Position numbers and translations under genes: made by a program. A stretch of 64,000 nt of DNA from Oasisia sp. SBJ-2009. Its lineage: Eukaryota > Annelida > Polychaeta > Sabellida > Siboglinidae. Below are positions 10,925-23,138 of the stretch, piece after piece; within the stretch, counting starts at the first letter, position 1; every line of letters starts with the position of its first letter. The notes under the pieces were generated by a model that made no database searches, was not told the origin of the DNA, and saw nothing but the letters and a program-made list of their open reading frames with translations. The stretch lies in contig OZ024865.1 in assembly GCA_964017155.1 (NCBI GenBank), positions 11,288,509 through 11,352,508 on the forward strand. The letters run 5' to 3'.

Positions 10925-12519
10925 AGCAGTAATATTATAATTATTACTACAATAAATGATTTCTGTTCTGACAGTAGATATGCCCACAGACTCCTATGTG
11001 ACAGCTGATGAACCTTCACAATTTTGAGGTAAGCATAGTTTTGTGTTTGTCTGTGTTAGCATAATTTGCAATCGGATCAGAATAGAACATAACTTATTCC
11101 TATTGTTTAATACTATGCCAATTGGAAAAGCCTCTGGGTTTCACCTGATAAGTAATGAACATCTTTTAGAAGTATGCAAATGAAAAACTCCATGTTCTTA
11201 TGTCACTGTTATTCACTATACACCTCGAGATTGTTGTGTGAGTTATATGTTTGTGTCAAGAGGCTTACCCACATGTAATATGTTAATTAGAAAAAATGTG
11301 TATAGTTTCTTGATGTGTATAGCTAAATCGGGCAATGCAATACTACAGAGTATCATGAATAGTGATGCTCTGTATACTTCACCACTGTGTCGCCATTGGC
11401 GGAAAATGCTATATGTAATATGTATATAGTTATTACCGGTAGTCATACTTTAGTTTTATATATGGATGTAATGTTCGGGAATAAAGTTATTGAATTGAAA
11501 ACATACTTATTGCAACACTGTATCGTACTGTCGTCGTGTGCCGCTTAAGTTTGCAAATGTTTTAGGCACAACACAGTATATGTCAAAACATTCGTGTTAC
11601 ACCACCTCTTCAAATGGATCGACAACACCTCGGAAGTGACTTGGACGCTGATATCGGACTGCATATATATCTTTTTAAAAGCGACGAACTTTTTCAACGA
11701 AATCAATCAATTTCTATGTTAGCTGACATCTTTATTTGTCTGAGTACGACGTTAAGCACGCTCTCAAACATACTCAGGATTTGGATGTTTCGTGCTCATG
11801 TCTGAGTAGGACATCATACTGTGGTAGGCCTGGGTTATTGTAATTAATATAATTAGATTATATTATTAATGAATGTGTTGTGAAATGTTTATTCAGAAGT
11901 GTTGGGAGTCTTTAAAAGAAGGAGGAAGTGTGATCAGCCTAAAAACATCATAAGGACGGAAGAATATAGTAGGCCAGGCCCCACTCATGGTAGCATGATA
12001 GTTGCAACGCCTCGGAACACCCCCTGGAAAGCCCAATCACAACAATCACATAAAAAGGTCCGAATAATTTTGTCTTTATAACATCTTTTTAAAAGCTCCT
12101 GTTCTTAATTGTGAAGTAGCATTTGTGTGTAACTTTTACATTTGTTATACCTAATATGTGTGCAATGCCACACAAGCATTAATTTGTCAAAATGGGAAGT
12201 TTAATTTTGTCAGTGTCATTGCCATAGTTATACGGAATTGCCCTGTTGCGTACGTACTCAACTGAGCACACCGCCTTGAATATATGCTCAACAGCTTTCT
12301 AATGAAGGAGTTCGTTTGACCAAGTGAGTGTTGTTTTCGAAAATAGACGCGGAAATTTAACTCTTTCATTGATGAAGGTACATATCCACGTAAACAAATA
12401 CAGTGTCATCTATTGTCATCTGCTAGCGGGAAGATGATTATAGTAGCTTGATGTCGGTCAAGCAGTGTGTTGTAAACAAGTAATAGTAGTGGCGAACTTG
12501 TGAAAAGATGATCTAAGCC
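10925..12519. other. No gene recognised
   Basis: Contains short exon-like bits, for example 10973-11028 ending GAG|GTAAGC and the 60-codon frame at 11899-12081. Nothing could be tied to a family. Confidence 0.4.
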
Positions 12520-12691
12520 GTGGGGGGAGGTTGAAGAGAAAACATTAATAAAAGAAGTTCTTCAAAGGGAAAATGTTTTATTTGGAACCATAAAGGGCTT
12601 GCGGAACAAAGACTGTCCATCAACAGCGAATGGAAGGGTGACAAGAAGTTGCCGATATACTGAGAGCATATGTGTCGTGTGAAACTGCAAG
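12520..12691 (+). pseudogene. Myb/SANT or MADF-like domain fragment
   Basis: One frame reads EEKTLIKEVLQRENVLFGTI then KGLRNKD. After a shift of one base the next frame reads MEG-stop-QEVADILRAYVS, where the TGA sits where these domains usually have Trp. This matches the Glu-rich first helix and the W-x-E/D-(I/V)-A third helix of MADF/Myb-SANT-like domains. It is broken by one frameshift and one stop, so it is a dead remnant, perhaps of the Harbinger element whose nuclease lies at 16.6 kb. Confidence 0.4.
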
Positions 12692-15163
12692 GTTTGACTA
12701 AACCAAGCCCAGTACATGCGTGTCAACATTTTTATTATAATAAAAAAATTGAATTATTTAATACTGTGTTAAAGTTAGTTGTTATATATATAGATAACTA
12801 TATATAATATTTAAATATTATATGGGACATAATTTTAAAAGCTGTTCCCAATGATCACCACGCTAAAGGTAGAAACCGAGTGGCCAAGTAAAAATGAAAT
12901 TAAGGTTATAAATGCTCTGAAAACTGTCAGTGATAGTGTCAGTGTGTTGTACATAATAACAGAACAGATTAAAGAATTTACCTTTCAACGCTTTTGAAAC
13001 CCTTCCATTTATATGAAATATATTTGGTAGATTTACAAGTAATTACATTACATACATGTATACACAGGTTGCACGTGCTGCCGTGTCATTTATTTGTTGT
13101 CATTCGTAATGGAGGCGGGTAATAAGAAGTTTCGTCCGGTACGCAAGGTGCTATCCTCCACATGCTCACAAAAAGCACAAAAGGACCGTGACAAATTTGG
13201 GACAACCATACATATTGTTTTAGAAGATCAGAAAGCATGATGCCTGAAGGTAGCACTGAAAGTGAAATCAGCCCATACATTTTCGTTAATGATTTTGCCT
13301 TATGGCAATTGTTGTTTGTATGAGAACTACTACACGGTAAACAAAAATGCGCTTTAAAATATTGACTTTTTGTTGCAATGTATGAAATAATTGTTTACGA
13401 TTACATACGTGTCAACTGTATTATATAAGAAAGTTTTTTTTTTGTCAATTTTACATAATAACTTGGCATCATTGTTTGTATCAATTATTATGATTTGTTA
13501 ACATTTGGTGTTCTGTGCAGGTGTGTTTTTATACCTTACATTAACAGTAAAACAATATGTTACATTTGGATTTATCATATGAACACGAAGGAGAATAACA
13601 GAAAACATTGTTTAAGTACTAACACTATATGACACTTTGTCTTGTTTTTACTTCCTTGTATGAAGTCAATTTTTATGTGTGAATGTGATTTGTATGGGTG
13701 GGTGTATTTTTTCTAGGGGTGTCATGGTTGCCATGGCGACTATGCTGATGTGTTCATGAGCAATATCATAAATTACTTTAGGGCCGACTTTGATTGAGCT
13801 TCGCAAATAACCCGTGTACCAATCGAACAGCCGAGATCAGTCAATCACGTGACCATTTTGGACCTAGATTTGCAAGGTGAATCTTCACCACGAGGCAAGT
13901 GCTACACAAGGCGATTGCGGTTTGTCCAGGCTTCACTCGAGTAAATGATGTGGTCATACCAATGGCAGTGAGGAAAGGAGAAAGGTAGCAGTGCAGAACC
14001 GCTTTTTTAAATATATATATATATCGAATTTTGTGCTTACGAATTTATATGCTATATTTACGCTATTGCTTATGTACAAAATAATTTCATTGAGAATACA
14101 GGCTTAGCGACATAACTATTCCACCAGCATGCAACAGTGACGTCACAGTTAAACGGGTCAGAGGTCACTCGTTCTGTTTCTTCAGAATCTACCGCAAGCA
14201 TGTATGCTTTCCGAGCTTCACTGCGATTTTTCACACCTTACGATATTGCGTTGCCCGAGCTTTTTGCTGGCCACGACAACTGTACTTAGCGCTCCGATCG
14301 GAAGTAGGTCCTACATTTGCTATCTTCTTAATGTGATATTTTATAACGATTCTGTTATGTACACGATTGCTAGTCATACAACTAAATCATTAATCAACGA
14401 TTGCTTTATTCAAAATATTATGTAATTCCTAATGTTCTGTTACATTAGATGATTTGGGATATTTGTTGCAACATCCGGATTCTCAAAATAACTTAATATT
14501 GTGTCGTTGAATTTAATCCCTATTTCATACTCAAAAGTACTGTTGGTGCAATTATGAACACTGAACACTGAACCATCTACAAATTTCCAATAAAAAAATC
14601 CAACGTATCCCATCTAGGGCTATTCATACCAAGGAAACCACCTATTATCCATCTATAGCCATATTGTTGGTATCACCAAGTGCCCCGCCGCACACTTAGC
14701 AAACACCAGCGCAATTTGGTATTGTGCCGTCACACGGGAACGTTGCTCATTTAACGCGTCAGGTGGCGCGTGGTCAAAAAAGAGGCTGAGACAGCACGCA
14801 GCCAGAAGCACCCGCCAAACCGGAAACAAGTTGCGTTCCTGCAGTGACTCGATGTGACAGCTTAGTGCAATTGTGCAGGAAGTTATGCAAACACGGGATT
14901 TTGCAAAGGGATCAGTGCAGTTGAAGTTATTATGTCACGCGGCACGCCAAAACCAGCTAGGCGCTTTTCGCAAGGCACCGTTTGCCTAATTAGTCAGTAT
15001 ACTCTCAAATTGTCAAAAGTGGGGTACTTGCATAATCAGTCAACTAAATCATTCATCTTTCCATATTTTTCATAACCATACTTCTACATAGTCTGTGTAT
15101 AACCTATGTCTAAAAACAATGTGCAAAAATGTCATTAAGATTATACATGGGTGGTTGGGCGTG
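12692..15163. other. Long non-coding stretch
   Basis: AT-rich to about 13700, then a more GC-rich and CpG-containing patch to about 15000. A 43-codon ORF at 13109-13240 (start MEAGNKKFRPVRKVL) is basic at its N terminus and unrecognised. No RNA gene or repeat family was seen. Confidence 0.4.
13727..13740. promoter_or_regulatory. Near-consensus X-box (RFX-type) palindrome
   Basis: GTTGCCATGGCGAC differs at one base from the 14-bp palindrome GTTGCCATGGCAAC bound by RFX factors. No gene start is visible near it, so function is speculative. Confidence 0.35.
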
Positions 15164-16088
15164 GGAAAATAAATACCTTGTTTCCGATTTCACGACCGAC
15201 CCTACATGATGCATGCAACCCAATAACGTTTTATGGGTTGACTAAAATAAAAATTAAAAGCTCCGACCGACCCTGAATAAAATGACCGACATTTATATTT
15301 TTTAATTTTTTTAAACTTATGTCACCGTTCATGGCCGCATCATGAATGACATGATTTCATGTACTAAGCACGGAAAAATGGCTGCACATATTGTGGACGT
15401 GAGATTTTGTTTATGCCCGCACATTCCGGCTAAAAAAACCATCTCGTCCTTCGGTGGTATGCTGCAAGATGTGTTCCAGACATACCCTCCACCTCTGGAC
15501 CCAGATAATTATATGCAAACGGCACATAATTCTTCATTCAGCGAGATTTCTCTCGATCTGTACGTCCATCAGTTGGATGTTTTTGGCATCAACATGGTGG
15601 AGTTTCGTTGTCAGGCCAAAGTCGAGGAAACCGAAGCCGCGATGTGCAAAGGAAATGAAGCAGGCGAGGTGTCCAATGCATTCAATCTTTTGATGGGATC
15701 GGGAATGACACAGGCTTTTGTGCCCAAGAAACCGAGGAGGTAAACTTGTTGCCAATACTGTATAGATCTAGATATAGCATGTTTGTATAGCGTTTTGGTA
15801 CCATTGTCATTGATTCGATGATTGAATATTATCGACAGGGTCCCTCTGTCATGAGTTATGACGTGCTGAAAAGTTACCCAATACTAGCAATATACCTAGA
15901 TTCTACCCCATAGGCTTATAGATCATATAAACGTTCATTCCGTGGCTAGTGGCATAAAACAAAAAGCTAAAAATGCTTACCTACCCTATTTTGAAGAGCA
16001 TAAAAAGTTAAAACAAAAAAAACATTTCCCTACTCACCTACCCTATCTTTTTCTAAGCATGAAATTGGAAACAAGGTATTTATTTTCC
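15164..16088. mobile_element. Short DNA transposon with about 30-bp TIRs
   Basis: Left end GGAAAATAAATACCTTGTTT (15164) is matched by its complement at 16059-16088, and the match goes on with one or two mismatches through ATTTCA. Both ends also carry GACCCTAC/CTACCCTA-like phrases further in. No clear target duplication was found, so the superfamily is undetermined. It contains the 133-codon ORF described separately. Confidence 0.6.
15342..15743 (+). CDS. Hypothetical protein, 133 codons, inside a TIR element
   Basis: ATG at 15342 to TAA at 15741-15743. The N-terminal part is Cys/His-rich (ISCTKHGKMAAHIVDV, FCLCPHIPAKK). It then has PPPLDPDNY and a Glu-rich stretch, and a basic C terminus (AFVPKKPRR). 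I do not recognise it. It is the longest + strand ORF for several kb and lies wholly between the two TIRs, so it may be a gene carried by the element or an exon. AGGAG|GTAAAC at its end could act as a splice donor. Confidence 0.35.
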   Translation: MNDMISCTKHGKMAAHIVDVRFCLCPHIPAKKTISSFGGMLQDVFQTYPPPLDPDNYMQTAHNSSFSEISLDLYVHQLDVFGINMVEFRCQAKVEETEAAMCKGNEAGEVSNAFNLLMGSGMTQAFVPKKPRR

Positions 16089-16568
16089 TAGGCCTTGATA
16101 TATACTTGTACTGAAGAAGGTCCATTTATCAAATCGATTTCTTTACAGTTATTTTCTCGGAAGTGATATTCCACAAATGCGTGCCCTTCAAATGGAATGT
16201 GTTTACCCACGAGTAAGATACAATACTTTCATGTTTATATTTACACATAAGCACTGGTAATTACCATATGACTACTCCTTTTAGATGCACATAGTTTGGT
16301 TGAGTGGTGTGTTGCAACTTTCAATTCCTGCTGGTGTTATGCTGTTTGCAATGTAGACACCAGTAGTATGCACATTCACTGAAATAACTGATTTCCTTTA
16401 AAATGTCTATCTATGTAGTAATGCATGATAAAGGGGGTGATACATGTATGATAGATTCGTACGAGTGCATGACACTTGATGATACAAAATAGGGTCGGGA
16501 GAGTTGTGTGAGTGACGTCCTAAGGTGAAGGCCATTACAGATGCACACGTGAGCACTTATTTACGGCA

Positions 16569-16911
16569 ATGGCTGACAGTTGCAGCAGCAGCAGTAAAGA
16601 ACATGCATTTTTGCTCAGTGCATTGGCTGTGCTGCAGCAAATTTATGACGAAGAAAAGAAAAACAAACTGAAGAAATGAAAAAGATGGATTGCGCGGAGC
16701 CAGCAATTCAGCACATTTCATGCCCTGATGGAGGAAATTAAAGTGGAGGACCCCAGCGCATTTGTAAACTTTGTCCAGATGGACGTATGTACACCAATTT
16801 CAATATCTTCTAGACGCTGTTTCGCCATTATTCGTCCACAAAGACATAGCCATGCGCAATTAATATCACCTGCTGAGCGCCTTGCCGTAACTCTTCGCTT
16901 TTTGTCGACAA
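16569..16911 (+). pseudogene. Harbinger (HARBI1-like) nuclease, N-terminal remnant
   Basis: From ATG 16569 the frame runs 36 codons to an in-frame TGA (16677-16679), then continues with KRWIARSQQFSTFHALMEE and FVQMD. After a one-base shift it reads FQYLLDAVSPLFVHKDIAMR. A second shift at about 16858 returns it to ISPAERLAVTLRFLST, ending at the donor ACAA|GTAAGT. These motifs match the N-terminal region of Harbinger nucleases, including the near-invariant (S/P)xERLAVTLRFL(A/S)T. The DDE catalytic domain that should follow is absent, and the stop and two compensating frameshifts make it dead. Confidence 0.65.
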
Positions 16912-17865
16912 GTAAGTTACGTAATTATGTGAATGTCATGTTGAAGTTTCAATGATTTGATTGATTTATTATAGATGTTTGGCTTGGCTTCAGCTATTAA
17001 CGTTTATTTTATACGCATTAGCTGGACCTGTGCGATCTACTGAGAGCAGCAACCATCTGCAGATTGCACGGGTAAGGCGTATCTATTTATTGACAAATAG
17101 CCTGGACCTGGTGGCCACGTGAAAATTTATCCTTGTTGCTAAACTTCAGGCGTAGCGTAGTCACAGTTTTGTTATCATAGATTGCCTTCCTACCAAGGTA
17201 CATTACACAGAAATGAAATGCAGTTAGAACAAATGTTTCTTCAGGTAGGTGGTGTATACATTAATTGTAATTAACGTGGAATGTTTGATTTAGTATTTTT
17301 AACTACCTAATTAAAATATTTATATGAAATATCAGTTTTACCACCAGGCCCTGTATCAGTAATTTTTCGTAAATGCATTATTTATTATAGCCATAAAGTA
17401 ACCAACCACATTGTAACAACCAAACCTACAAACAAGCAACCTGGACATGCAGTAGTTTATTCACACAACAAACTCTTTTTTGCAGATAAGAATATATACT
17501 AAAAAAAAGGCCACCTGTCAATAAAGAAATGTTCACTATTGCACAGTGATGATATTCTGTGTATACATTTGTTTGATAAATAAAAGGTTTGCATGGCCTT
17601 GCTGTGTCTTACATGCAACAGATGTTGCATGTATGGCAAGCATGCCTGTATAGTTAATAATACTGTTAATGGTTTATGGTCATCTTTGTTTAATTTTAAA
17701 TGAGGTTGTCTGTTCCATGATTAGCTGGGGTAGATAATTATCACCACTATGTTTGCTAAGTAAGTTAAAATTTGTGTCATTATGATCAGCAGTATGGAAA
17801 TAAATATTGATGGTTGTGTTTACAATTTGAATATTTCATGCACACACACAAAATTGTAAGCTGCT
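16912..17865. other. No gene recognised
   Basis: An exon-like block at 17022-17069 is bracketed by TTAG and GG|GTAAGG but matches no family. The rest is AT-rich with no recognisable repeat. Confidence 0.4.
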
Positions 17866-17869
17866 TTAA

Positions 17870-19010
17870 CCCATTTTATCCGGAATACGATTCTAGTCGT
17901 AGTTACCCTTTTTATCCGGAATACGATTCTGGTCGTAGTTTGCACTTGGCACGGCTTCCCCGCACTCTGACGTTTTGGAATCCCATTGGCTGGTTAACAC
18001 CGAATGACGTCAGTATATCGGGATCACTAGGAAACCCATATTTTTCAACCAATCAGTGCCGTTCTTTGGGTATTTGCCGTCCAAAGTCGGCACCCCCAAG
18101 CCAAAGTGAAATCAAAGATGGCGTCGAGTCGCAAAGATCGTTAAATGTTGACGTATTTCGAAGGATAACTCCATTAATTTACTTCATACTGTTGATGACA
18201 AGAAGGCAGACACGTGGATAGCCGATATAAGATGGACGGTTATGGTATTTGATGCGATATTTGTCCGTGAAGACATACTTTGAAGCCATCGAAGTGGGGT
18301 CGACCGACAACGGCATTCATTTTCGCTCACCGCGCACCACGGCCACGCCGGTTTTTTTGGCGCCAAACAAAGTTAAGATTATTTCCAACGATGGTAACTA
18401 TTTCATCAATAAAGTTTCGTTGAAATGTTGACCAACGTTGTTACTTTAGAGTACTTATTTATTAGTTATAAGAAATAAGCCACAAAATTATACATCGTTG
18501 ACAGAAAATATTTCACAAATTTGCATAATTCCGCTCAGCGGCGCCACACGTTGGCGATTCAATCGACTGACATGGGGGTTATTACAAACAATTTTACATT
18601 ATGAGATTATTATCCAAGATATGTGGACAAGTTGTATACCTTTGTTTTCAGCAGAGAGTAATGCATAAAATAAACTCAACTTGCTCATTGACATGTTGTC
18701 TCCTTCTTGGCGAAAATGTCAGGTGAAAAGTAATGTGACAAACCTCAACATAGGTTTGAATTTATTGGGCATGTTTTGTCATATGCCACATAAAATATAT
18801 ATGATAAAACTATGAGTTTGTCAATGCGACTTGATAGTTTATTTTATCTACTTTCTAAAGGTATATCACATTTAAAAATTGATTGCAAAATAATAAAGTT
18901 ATGTCCATTTTAAATGAAGGCCTGTCATTTTTTAATGCTGACAGATTGATTTGAGGAAATGATCAGGAACTGGCTGCAACTCGTCTGCACTAGCTTCAGG
19001 ATAAAATGGG
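17870..19010 (+). mobile_element. piggyBac-type non-autonomous element, copy 2
   Basis: TTAA at 17866-17869 and 19011-19014, with ends CCCATTTTATCCGGA and TCAGGATAAAATGGG. It is the same length (1,141 bp) and near-identical to the 9780-10920 copy in reverse orientation. The doubled terminal unit GAATACGATTCT appears twice at the left. It begins with a 33-36 bp unit repeated once, which may be a duplicated transposase-binding end. Confidence 0.85.
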
Positions 19011-19014
19011 TTAA

Positions 19015-19844
19015 AGGACAAACAAAGTTAACTTTTACGTGGCATACACCTAATAGAGTTAATATAAAGTAACAATTTCCACATATACTCAACTTTTTAA
19101 TGCCAGCGGTTTACCAGAAAAATATTTTTTAACACCCAGCCATCCAAATTCTGTGCGCTACCCCATCTTAGACGAAGAATGACGTCACGACGGTGATCGA
19201 GGCGCTCTCCACGTAGATTCCCTGCATAGGGTTTGGCTGTTGTCATGAAATGGCTGCAACTCGGCAACGCGCATAACATGCTGATGACGGTAAATATAAA
19301 GTTGTCTATTGTTGTTATCGCTGAAATCATCCCATCAACTGATGATACATGTCTACATCAAAGCATTTCTCCTCAAAATGGACCGATCAAAGTGCCAAAC
19401 AGTACGCCCGCAAATCACCAACGTGAATCCATTGCTTCAATACTACCAGTTTTTTCAACTATTATTGCAACCGTATGCCGAACACGAAGGCATAATTACT
19501 AAAGTTTACCATAGATTTAACCACAGATTTAGATATATGTCTATAAGCAGCTGCTAGATGGCACGCCAACTGAACGAACTGTCGAAGACTCGAAGTTGTT
19601 GACCCTTAAAAGCGTCGCCGGAAGCTGACCGAGATATAGAATGCCGCGCGCTGAATGGCCAAGCCAAATTAACCCTTCACCTATGGCGGCGTCCAGACCA
19701 TTGTGGATTTCGTTAGAATTTTAGACTTTAAAGTCACATTCTGAGTAAACCGCTGACGTTAAAAAATTGAGTATATGTGGAAATTGTTACTTTGTATAAA
19801 CTCTATTAGGTGTATGACACGAAGCCGTAGCCTTTTTTTGTCCT
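19015..19844. mobile_element. TIR element of about 830 bp abutting piggyBac copy 2
   Basis: The first ~80 bp (AGGACAAA... to ...CACATATACTCAA) are repeated inverted at the right end, with differences mainly at positions 9-30. Both ends are bounded by TTAA (19011-19014, shared with the piggyBac copy, and 19845-19848). A TA duplication with AAGGACAAA ends fits equally well. No transposase is seen, so it is non-autonomous. Superfamily is not settled. Confidence 0.7.
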
Positions 19845-20111
19845 TTAAATACACAAGTTTGATTAACTGAACGACATTTGACATTCCAGCAACACAATGA
19901 TTATAATAAGTGTTGAACACACCCCACTGCTTTACTATAATCCTAATTCAGAGAAAAACATGATTATTGTATCAGATGATTTTGTAGTGTTTGGAAGTTG
20001 ATTCCAGATTCATAATTCAATCCAATCCAATATCAGGAGCAAAGCAACCTCATCTTCCTGCTCCTTGTCAAGTCTCAGAGTCAAAATTACCAATTGGACT
20101 AGGAAGAACTC

Positions 20112-20845
20112 ATGCGCCACCAGCCTGTGAACACCAGCGGGTTTTTCTCTAAGTTGAACAAAGCCAGAAACTGTGAAGAAAGTCTCGATTTGGCCTCCCA
20201 GTTTAAGAATTGGTTCATGGTGGCTGCTCTGAAACCTCTGCAGGAGAAACACGGCATAGAAATCATTTGGAATGTCTTTGCCACATCACAGGGCAAGGGG
20301 GCTGTAGATGGTGTCGGTGGTGCTGTCAAGCGTGTGGTGTGGAACTCTGTTAGAAGCAGAATGAACATTGTAAATAATGCTTCAAGTTTCACAAAAGCAG
20401 CTGGCACAAGCCATGTTGAAGTGGTCAAAGTTAAACCATGTGAGATTGATGAGATCAATAAAGCATTGGGTATAGGGCAGGTGTTCAAAGAAGCTGGTCA
20501 AATCCAGGGGATAGCTAGAGTGGCCTACGTGGCCTACAAAAATTGACAAACAGTCCACCTCACGTTAACATCAGATGCTGACTCTAATGAGTGGGTGACA
20601 ATGTGGCAACAATATCTGTTAGACACTGGTGTGTAGTCGAATACCAAGGTAACATGTACCCATGAGAGGTTGAGAAAATAGTGTGTGGCGAGTACCAGGT
20701 GTCAGTCATGGTACTGGTTGGCAACAACTGGAACTGGCCTGATATGCCATATGAAATATTCTACACAGCTGACAAACTGTCCAAGAGACTGAAGCCACCC
20801 TTCGTTGTCAACAACCGTGGACATTTTGACACTCTGGATCTGTAA
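20112..20845 (+). pseudogene. DDE-like transposase remnant (SQFKN / GKGxxDGxGG family)
   Basis: The frame from 20112 reads SLDLASQFKNWFMVAALKPL, IWNVFATSQGKGAVDG and GVGGAVKRVVW, and ends at TGA 20544-20546. A neighbouring frame continues the same protein: VRHWCVVEYQGNMYP, a TGA, then EVEKIVCGEYQVSVM, NWNWPDMPYEIFYTADKL and NNRGHFDTLDL to TAA 20843-20845. The first part aligns with the two ORFs at 23-26 kb, and the second supplies the C-terminal domain those ORFs lack. Asp residues after the SDG and in KGxxDG are candidate catalytic positions of an RNase-H fold, by inference. The superfamily was not identified. Confidence 0.5.
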
Positions 20846-21599
20846 ATGATCTCAAGTGGGTGCAGAACGTTTGTTTTTCAGAACATTCTGAGCAGACATG
20901 ATCATTAAACATGTTTAGTTGGTCTTAATAATAAAATGTGCATGTACGTGGTCTTGCAAAGTAATTGTAAATACAAATGTTTTATGAAAAAGAATCGCTT
21001 TAATATACATTTCTTTTAAGACATGAAATTATTTCAGGGTTTACCAATAAATCACCATGATTTGTGTGCATTACATTTTAATGTACGTTTTTAAATGTAA
21101 TATTGTGTGTTATCTAAATTACAGACTGAAAAATCCATTTCCCTCAAGGTATAATATGTATAATGACTTGTTCTGTAATAATGATTTCATGTAACGTGAG
21201 TCACAGCGATTTAGGCTAATTGTGTAAGATTTGTGTATGTTATTAACAAAATGTAAAATCACTAATTAATGATATTTTTTAAACCCTATTTATTTGTGTT
21301 TCACACAAGGGTGTTCATTGTTTGTTATCTATTATAGTTTGAGGAGAAACTTGTAATGTATCAAGTGACGTTTTTATGTTTTCCGTTTGCTGTAACGCGA
21401 GTCAAGCTATAATAAGACATATAATATCACTTAATACACGTCTTATATCATTATGTCCCTTTAAATGCATAAGTTGATTTTCTAAAATACATTATTATTA
21501 GAGATATGTCACAATTTAATGATCATGGAATGGTAGAAAAATGTAACGCGAGTCACGTGGAAATGCCCTACAGCTCATATACATTGATGGATGGTGACG
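20846..21599. other. 3' flank of transposase remnant with CGAGTCAC-type motifs
   Basis: AT-rich. GTAACGTGAGTCAC (about 21192), GTAACGCGAGTCAA (about 21393) and GTAACGCGAGTCAC (about 21543) recur here. TAGTTTGAGGAGAAA at about 21338 recurs at about 50312, where another such motif follows. Confidence 0.5.
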
Positions 21600-22045
21600 G
21601 ACAGTAGACAATACTGCTCATATACATTGATGAACTGTAAGTGTAACTCACAGTAGACAATACTGTTCATATACATTGATGAACTGTAAGTGTAACTCAC
21701 AGTAGACAATACTGTTCATATATATTGATGAACTGTAACTCACAATAGACAATACTGCTCATGTACATTGATGAACTGTAACTCACAATAGACAATACTG
21801 CTCATGTACATTGATGAACTGTAACTCACAGTAGACAATACTGCTCATGTACATTGATGAACTGTGACTCACAGTAGACAATACTGCTCATATACATTGG
21901 TTAACTGTAACTCACAGTAGACAATACTGTTCATACACATTGATGAACTTTAACTCGCAGTAGACAATACTGCTAATGTACATTGGCTAACTGTAACTCA
22001 CAGTAGACAATACTGCTCATATTCATTGATGAACTGTGACTCACC
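21600..22045. repeat. Minisatellite, 10 units of 43-49 bp
   Basis: AGACAATACTG recurs ten times. The first two intervals are 49 bp and the rest are 43 bp, the long form carrying an extra GTGTAA. Unit core: CTCATATACATTGATGAACT. No ORF spans it. Confidence 0.95.
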
Positions 22046-22796
22046 AGGGGTAGAAATAACTCCAAAATATCTGGCAGTCAGCAGGACTGCCTAGTTGAGA
22101 AATCTGGCAGTCCTGAGAGATATCTGGCTGTCCTAAAAATGGCTCAATTTATTTTAAGCAAAATAACACGACAAACAATATTTTAAAATTGAACAAATTT
22201 AATACAAAAGGCGAACACCAAACACATTCATACCCCTGCACCAACAAAATATATCCAACCAAATATATACACCAACACGAGAAACATAATTACCTACACT
22301 GGAAACATAATTGTATACACATAAACACCAAAAACATATGTAAATCAACAAGCTCGTTAATCTCACTCTCCCAATCTGGCAAGAGCTGTCGCCAGATAAC
22401 TGTCACCACTGTCACTCTCGCTATCACTGCCGTTTTCCTTTCGTTCATCCTCAGAAATGAGCAAAACCATTCTTGGAGCCATGAACAATATATTCAATAT
22501 TAACATAAATGTTTTATTATCACTAGTCATAATACCACAAATATAATATAATAAATTCCCTGCTTATCTCATAAAAAAATATGTGTTGCTGTTTGGCCCT
22601 CGTGAATTAAAAAGAAGGCTTGGTTATAGAACAATAAATATTATAATTTTCAGTAATTTACTTTTTGTGTTCTAGGTATAGGCCTAACTTAGGCCTATTT
22701 GTTCACCTTCTGACATGTATCATAGGTTGCAAAAAATCCCTTGCATGAAAAGCATCAGCATCTACATGATATAGTATTACACAACTAACATAATCT
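22046..22796. other. No gene recognised
   Basis: Begins CAGGGGTAGAAATAACTCC, which looks like a transposon terminus, but no matching right end was found. A 104-codon ORF at 22189-22503 is low-complexity (Asn/His/Thr/Lys) and probably not coding. Confidence 0.4.
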
Positions 22797-23138
22797 TAAT
22801 CAGCATGCATGAACATTTAAAAGGTAATGATACAAGGTGCTTGCGTAGATAATCTTAATGCAGGAATTGTCCACATACATGATTATCTATGGCAAAGTAG
22901 GAACTCAAGTCATGTACCACAGCTGTTATAAAATAGATAACATAACAGGCTGTGGGCACTGGTCAATTGGTATCAAGTCAGCCAATTGATGGGTTTCAAC
23001 TGTCACTTTGGGAAATCAGGGAATTTGTAAAGCCCTCTTGCATTGATAAGAATAGGGATTGCCAGTTTTTGATTAATTTTATCCCTTGTGTAGAAGATTT
23101 TGTCCTCTGTCTTTGGAATTGTTCAGTACCCTCCAGAT

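Noticed and set aside
22189..22503. 104-codon ORF rich in His, Asn and Thr
   Set aside because: Low-complexity AC-rich DNA with no conserved motif or splice context.
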